Shown piece after piece: positions 61,344 through 64,000 of a DNA stretch of 64,000 bases (the stretch's first letter is position 1; every line of letters begins with the position of its first letter). Made by a program: the position numbers and the translations under genes. The DNA is taken from contig JACKBU010000026.1 of assembly GCA_020634395.1 (NCBI GenBank), positions 1 through 64,000 of the forward strand. The letters run 5' to 3'. Below the pieces are notes generated by a model that saw nothing but the letters and a program-made list of their open reading frames with translations, was not told where the DNA came from and did not search any database. The stretch comes from Ardenticatenaceae bacterium (lineage in GTDB: Bacteria; Chloroflexota; Anaerolineae; Promineifilales; Promineifilaceae).

Positions 61344-62000
61344 TCAATCGGCGCTGTGGATGGTGGCGGTCAGATACGATTCGATTTGCTGGTCGGTGAG
61401 CAAGCCGCGGTGCACGGCCGTTATCTTGCCCGTCGCATCGATAAAATAGCTGGATGGGAAGTTGAACACATTATACAGGTGAGAAACTTCACCGTCGGCA
61501 TCCAGCAAAGGCGTAAACGTCAGCTCTAGTTCGTCGAAAAACCGGGTGACTTCCTGGTGGGTTTCCTGCGCGTTGACAGCCAGAATGACCAGATCATCAT
61601 CCTGGTGGGCTTCGTAAGCGGCCTCCAAAGCAGGCATTTCGACGCGGCAAGGAGCGCACCAGGTAGCCCAGAAGTTCAGGATAACCGGCTGGCCGCGAAA
61701 AGATTCCAGGTCGACGACGTTGCCGTCCAGGTCGTGGAGGTAGAAGTTAACGGCCGTGTCTCCCACGTCCAGAATTTCGCTGCTGCTGGCCGGAAGCTGT
61801 GCTACCTGGGCGTTGCCAGATTGAGCGGAAAGTTGAGGGAATACGGCCGTTTCGTCTGACTTTTCTCCACCCAGCAGGTTGCCGCCAAACAGCAGCAGTG
61901 AGAGCGCCAGACCCAATAAAACGGCGCCGCCCACCAACAGAAGAGAGGAACGGCCGTGTTTCTTCTCCGCCCCGGGTGATGATTCCGCTACCTTGGTCAT
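61344..62000 (-). CDS. Membrane-anchored thioredoxin-like protein (TlpA/ResA family)
   Basis: 218-residue protein with one membrane helix (about 19-40) and an extracytoplasmic thioredoxin domain. The active site is F-W-A-T-W-C-A-P-C-R near residue 115, and the cis-Pro is in N-F-P-S-S-Y-F-I-D. ResA/TlpA proteins reduce apocytochrome c cysteines. ATG 62000 overlaps the stop of ccdA by four bases, so reductant from CcdA is probably passed to this protein. Three ACGGCCGT copies occur. Confidence 0.93.
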   Translation of the reverse strand: MTKVAESSPGAEKKHGRSSLLLVGGAVLLGLALSLLLFGGNLLGGEKSDETAVFPQLSAQSGNAQVAQLPASSSEILDVGDTAVNFYLHDLDGNVVDLESFRGQPVILNFWATWCAPCRVEMPALEAAYEAHQDDDLVILAVNAQETHQEVTRFFDELELTFTPLLDADGEVSHLYNVFNFPSSYFIDATGKITAVHRGLLTDQQIESYLTATIHSAD

Positions 62001-63103
62001 TGGGAAAACAGCGAGATCAACCGCTCTTCCTGCACCGCCAGCCATTCCGACAGCGCCGGAGGAATAATGTTGTTGAAGAAGGCAAGTTGGGCTTCCAGCA
62101 TTAAGACACCCATCAATATAAACAGGGCCCCGCTGATCAACTGTGTCGAGTGCAGTCGAATAGTGACATGTTTACCCTCAGAACTGGTAAACACCCACAA
62201 GGCCGCCCCTAAAACCGCCAGCACCAACAGGCCGATCTGCATCGCCGCCGTGACTTCATACCCCTGCATGAACGAGAAATTGCGCACACCATATTCAAAA
62301 GTAGCCACCAGGATACGCCAGATCGCCAGCGCCCAGACCAGAGCCACCACAAAAACATGGGTGTCCCAGTCCCAACCTTTACCCCTCAGCGCCCGCCAAA
62401 ACAGGCTCTGGCGGCTCATACGGCCAAAGAAGGTGGAAACAATCAACAGGGGCAGACCCAGCCCAATGGTGTAAATAAACAGCAGCATCATGCCGCGCCA
62501 CACCGATGTGGTTTGCGCTGCCAGGGTCAGCACGGACCCTAGGATAGGACCGACACAACTAGACCATCCCACAGCAAACGTCAGACCAAACAGATACGAG
62601 CCGCGAACAGTGGCGCTATACTGTTGGCCACCCGCTGACTTGACTCCGCCAAAGCCCATTCCCAACAGGCTCATCACCCCAAAAATAAGGATGATAGAAC
62701 CGCCGACCAACAGCAGCAGCTGTTGGTTTTGCAGCAGGACCCGGCCTACGGCGAAGCCCACCGCGCCCAGAAGGCTGAAAGTGGTTGCCAACCCCAGCAT
62801 GAAAGCCAGCGTATTGGCGGCAATTCGCTGCCGCTCGCTCTGGAAAGCAAAGGCAAAATAAGCAGTCAGCACCGGCAGGGTACAGGGCGATACAAAGCTT
62901 AACAGACCGGCAAAAAAGGCTAAAACGGCCAGTACAATAAAAGGCTGTGTTTGAATGCCAAAGGCAAACTGGCTGCCGGTGGAGGATTGGGTCAGCGTGC
63001 CCAACACCAGAAAGAGAACAACGATGAAAACAGCTACCAACAGCAGCCACTGCCCGGTAGACAGGCTGCGCAGCCGCCCTGGTATGGATGTAGATTTTAG
63101 CAT
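61997..63103 (-). CDS. ccdA: Cytochrome c biogenesis protein CcdA (DsbD transmembrane family)
   Basis: 368-residue membrane protein that carries reducing power across the membrane for cytochrome c maturation. Two essential cysteines lie in F-V-S-P-C-T-L-P-V-L near residue 74 and W-S-S-C-V-G-P-I-L-G near 185. It has extra N- and C-terminal helices, making it longer than the 230-residue B. subtilis CcdA. The start is ATG 63103, with GGGGAG seven bases upstream; an ATG two codons earlier lies too close to that site. Confidence 0.9.
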   Translation of the reverse strand: MLKSTSIPGRLRSLSTGQWLLLVAVFIVVLFLVLGTLTQSSTGSQFAFGIQTQPFIVLAVLAFFAGLLSFVSPCTLPVLTAYFAFAFQSERQRIAANTLAFMLGLATTFSLLGAVGFAVGRVLLQNQQLLLLVGGSIILIFGVMSLLGMGFGGVKSAGGQQYSATVRGSYLFGLTFAVGWSSCVGPILGSVLTLAAQTTSVWRGMMLLFIYTIGLGLPLLIVSTFFGRMSRQSLFWRALRGKGWDWDTHVFVVALVWALAIWRILVATFEYGVRNFSFMQGYEVTAAMQIGLLVLAVLGAALWVFTSSEGKHVTIRLHSTQLISGALFILMGVLMLEAQLAFFNNIIPPALSEWLAVQEERLISLFSQ

Positions 63104-63225
63104 AGACATACTCCCCTTGAATGAAGGATCTTCCGCATTCTTAGATGTGGCTGGAATAGATATTCTTACCGTTTACCCACTTCGAACGCGACAAAGACTT
63201 CAATTTTGGGAAACCTGCGCGGAAT

Positions 63226-63438
63226 TTACTTTTCTTCCTCTTCCAAGATTTGCCCCATCAGGCGCAGGTCTTTTTGAAGATTTCGCTGACGGACGGCCAG
63301 GCTGACGATGTAAACCATGGCAATCAGCCACATCACAAAGTAGCCTAAGACGAGATAATTGTTGAATTGATTGGCCACATCTTGACGAGCCACATCGGCC
63401 GTTTGCAGGAGCGTTGTAAGAAAAAACAGGGAAGGCAT
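63226..63438 (-). CDS. ccmD: CcmD-like small membrane protein
   Basis: 70-residue protein with a short N terminus, one central helix (Y-L-V-L-G-Y-F-V-M-W-L-I-A-M-V-Y-I) and a charged coiled tail (R-Q-R-N-L-Q-K-D-L ... E-E-E-E-K), the CcmD pattern. Its ATG overlaps the ccmC stop by one base. CcmD stabilises heme transfer to CcmE in system I cytochrome c maturation. Confidence 0.82.
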   Translation of the reverse strand: MPSLFFLTTLLQTADVARQDVANQFNNYLVLGYFVMWLIAMVYIVSLAVRQRNLQKDLRLMGQILEEEEK

Positions 63439-64000
63439 CAGGCGTGTTCTCCTTGGAGATGGGCAGTTACCTGAATTTTCAGGTCTTTAACCGCATCAGA
63501 GAGTTGTTGCAGGCGAATTCGGTTGAGAAGCCAGGCCACGTATAAAACGGAGAAGGCTGTCGTGCTGGCCATGAGGGTAATGCCCATTTTAGCCGAATCC
63601 AGGCCGGAAAACTCTTGTAATCCTTCGGAAGCGCCCTGGGCAGTTTCCATCGTGCCGCCTACGACGACGGGATGAATGTCGCGCAGGATGCGGATGCTAA
63701 GATAGGCCATGATGATGGTGACAAAAGCGACGATAACGTAAACGGCCGCAAAACGGCCGCGTCGTTCTTCATCTTCAATGGCGCCACGCAGCATGAAATA
63801 GGCGGCATAAGTAAGCCAGGCGACGGTGATGAGCGTCAGACGAGGGCTCCACAACCACCAGGTGTTCCAGGCTGGTTTGCCCCAAACGGAACCGGCCACA
63901 GTGGCCATCGTCAAGAAAACCAGACCGATTTCCACGGAAGCCAGGGCCAACGTATCCCATTTGCGGCTGTTCTGGCGCAGATACAAAACGCCCGCGGCCA
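63438..64000 (-). CDS. ccmC: Heme exporter protein CcmC, N-terminal part outside the window
   Basis: About 187 residues visible in frame to the right edge (the gene continues beyond 64000). It is a polytopic membrane protein of cytochrome c maturation. The tryptophan-rich periplasmic segment reads W-N-T-W-W-L-W-S-P-R-L-T, close to the WWD motif of the family (W-x-W-D-x-R-L-T), with Ser where Asp is usual. Y-L-S-I-R-I-L-R-D-I-H-P follows with a His that may bind heme. The gene overlaps ccmD by one base and lies with ccdA and tlpA. Confidence 0.87.
   Translation of the reverse strand, partial: AAGVLYLRQNSRKWDTLALASVEIGLVFLTMATVAGSVWGKPAWNTWWLWSPRLTLITVAWLTYAAYFMLRGAIEDEERRGRFAAVYVIVAFVTIIMAYLSIRILRDIHPVVVGGTMETAQGASEGLQEFSGLDSAKMGITLMASTTAFSVLYVAWLLNRIRLQQLSDAVKDLKIQVTAHLQGEHA

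Larger units (their letters stand above)
1766..61957. repeat. Highly iterated palindrome ACGGCCGT, about 123 copies
   Basis: The perfect 8-bp palindrome ACGGCCGT recurs about 123 times by hand count (first at 1766-1773, last at 61950-61957), on average every half kilobase. Base composition predicts one or two. Copies are often flanked by A/G-rich and T/C-rich bases, so many read AACGGCCGTT or GAAACGGCCGTTTC. They lie in genes in all three frames and between genes. The densest stretches are 28186-29931 (nine copies) and 53424-53636 (four). It is not a transposon: no larger shared sequence surrounds the copies. Positions used include 5737, 14185, 25025, 37746, 43311, 45590, 55711 and 60121. Confidence 0.97.

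Noticed and set aside
1766..61957. ACGGCCGT copies as a mobile element such as a MITE or REP family
   Set aside because: Flanking bases differ between copies beyond a few A/T-biased positions, no target duplications are seen, and copies occur in all coding frames. Point-by-point iteration fits better than transposition.
1766..61957. ACGGCCGT as a transcription-factor operator
   Set aside because: There are far too many copies, and most lie in the middle of genes. A regulator could bind some of them, but that cannot explain the distribution.
1..64000. CRISPR array, prophage or integrated plasmid
   Set aside because: No regularly spaced direct repeats, integrase, capsid, replication or transposase genes were seen.

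Overview
This window looks like part of a chromosome of a Chloroflexota bacterium (Anaerolineae/Ardenticatenia-like), judged from gene content and style. The signs are a single long Complex I operon with separate nuoC and nuoD, lipoproteins with Thr/Pro-rich or repeated E-V-T-R linkers, an N-terminal Cys-rich/SH3b protein of a type often seen in that phylum, CcdA/TlpA/CcmC/CcmD cytochrome c genes, and no phage, IS or plasmid genes. GC content appears to be in the high fifties (estimated, not computed). No tRNA, rRNA, CRISPR array or transposase was recognised.

Layout. 1-17.7 kb: respiratory Complex I, nuoA(partial)-B-C-D-E-F-G-H-I-J-K-L-M, an intrinsic terminator, an inserted pair (cyclic-nucleotide-type phosphodiesterase and a molybdopterin oxidoreductase), then nuoN and a second terminator. 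17.8-24.4 kb (minus strand): DUF72 protein, heme A synthase CtaA, a short BTAD/SARP regulator, FtsK translocase and an S1-domain RNA-binding protein. 24.5-26.7 kb (plus): biotin ligase and two membrane-associated proteins. 26.7-37.7 kb (minus): MFS transporter, a small protein, two GT2 glycosyltransferases, a PhnD-like lipoprotein, a FlgD-like membrane-anchored protein, an ABC exporter whose permease carries a SpoIIM-like half, Lgt with an extra domain, and a CDP-alcohol phosphatidyltransferase. 38.1-47.7 kb (plus): one-chain pyruvate:ferredoxin oxidoreductase with a dihydroorotate-dehydrogenase-like partner, universal stress protein, adhesin-like protein, trpF, Nudix hydrolase and trpB. 47.7-51.8 kb (minus): phospholipase D-like protein, a hypothetical protein and a HerA-type ATPase. 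52-60.5 kb: SH3b protein, methyltransferase (minus), DnaQ-DinG helicase, a four-repeat lipoprotein and FabF. 60.5-64 kb (minus): DUF2085 protein, TlpA-like thioredoxin, CcdA, CcmD and partial CcmC.

Metabolism. Complex I with the N7 cluster ligands, heme A synthesis and cytochrome c maturation point to aerobic respiration. Pyruvate:ferredoxin oxidoreductase points to low-potential anaerobic carbon metabolism as well, so a facultative or microaerobic life is a reasonable inference.

The strongest unusual signal is not a gene. The 8-bp palindrome ACGGCCGT occurs about 123 times by hand count, against one or two expected from base composition. It lies on both sides of gene boundaries, in all three reading frames, and usually in variable parts of proteins (as Thr-Ala-Val, Asn/Asp-Gly-Arg or Arg-Pro). 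It is almost absent from the strongly conserved nuo membrane-subunit genes and the pyruvate oxidoreductase gene. This behaves like a highly iterated palindrome, comparable in kind to HIP1 of cyanobacteria but with a different sequence.
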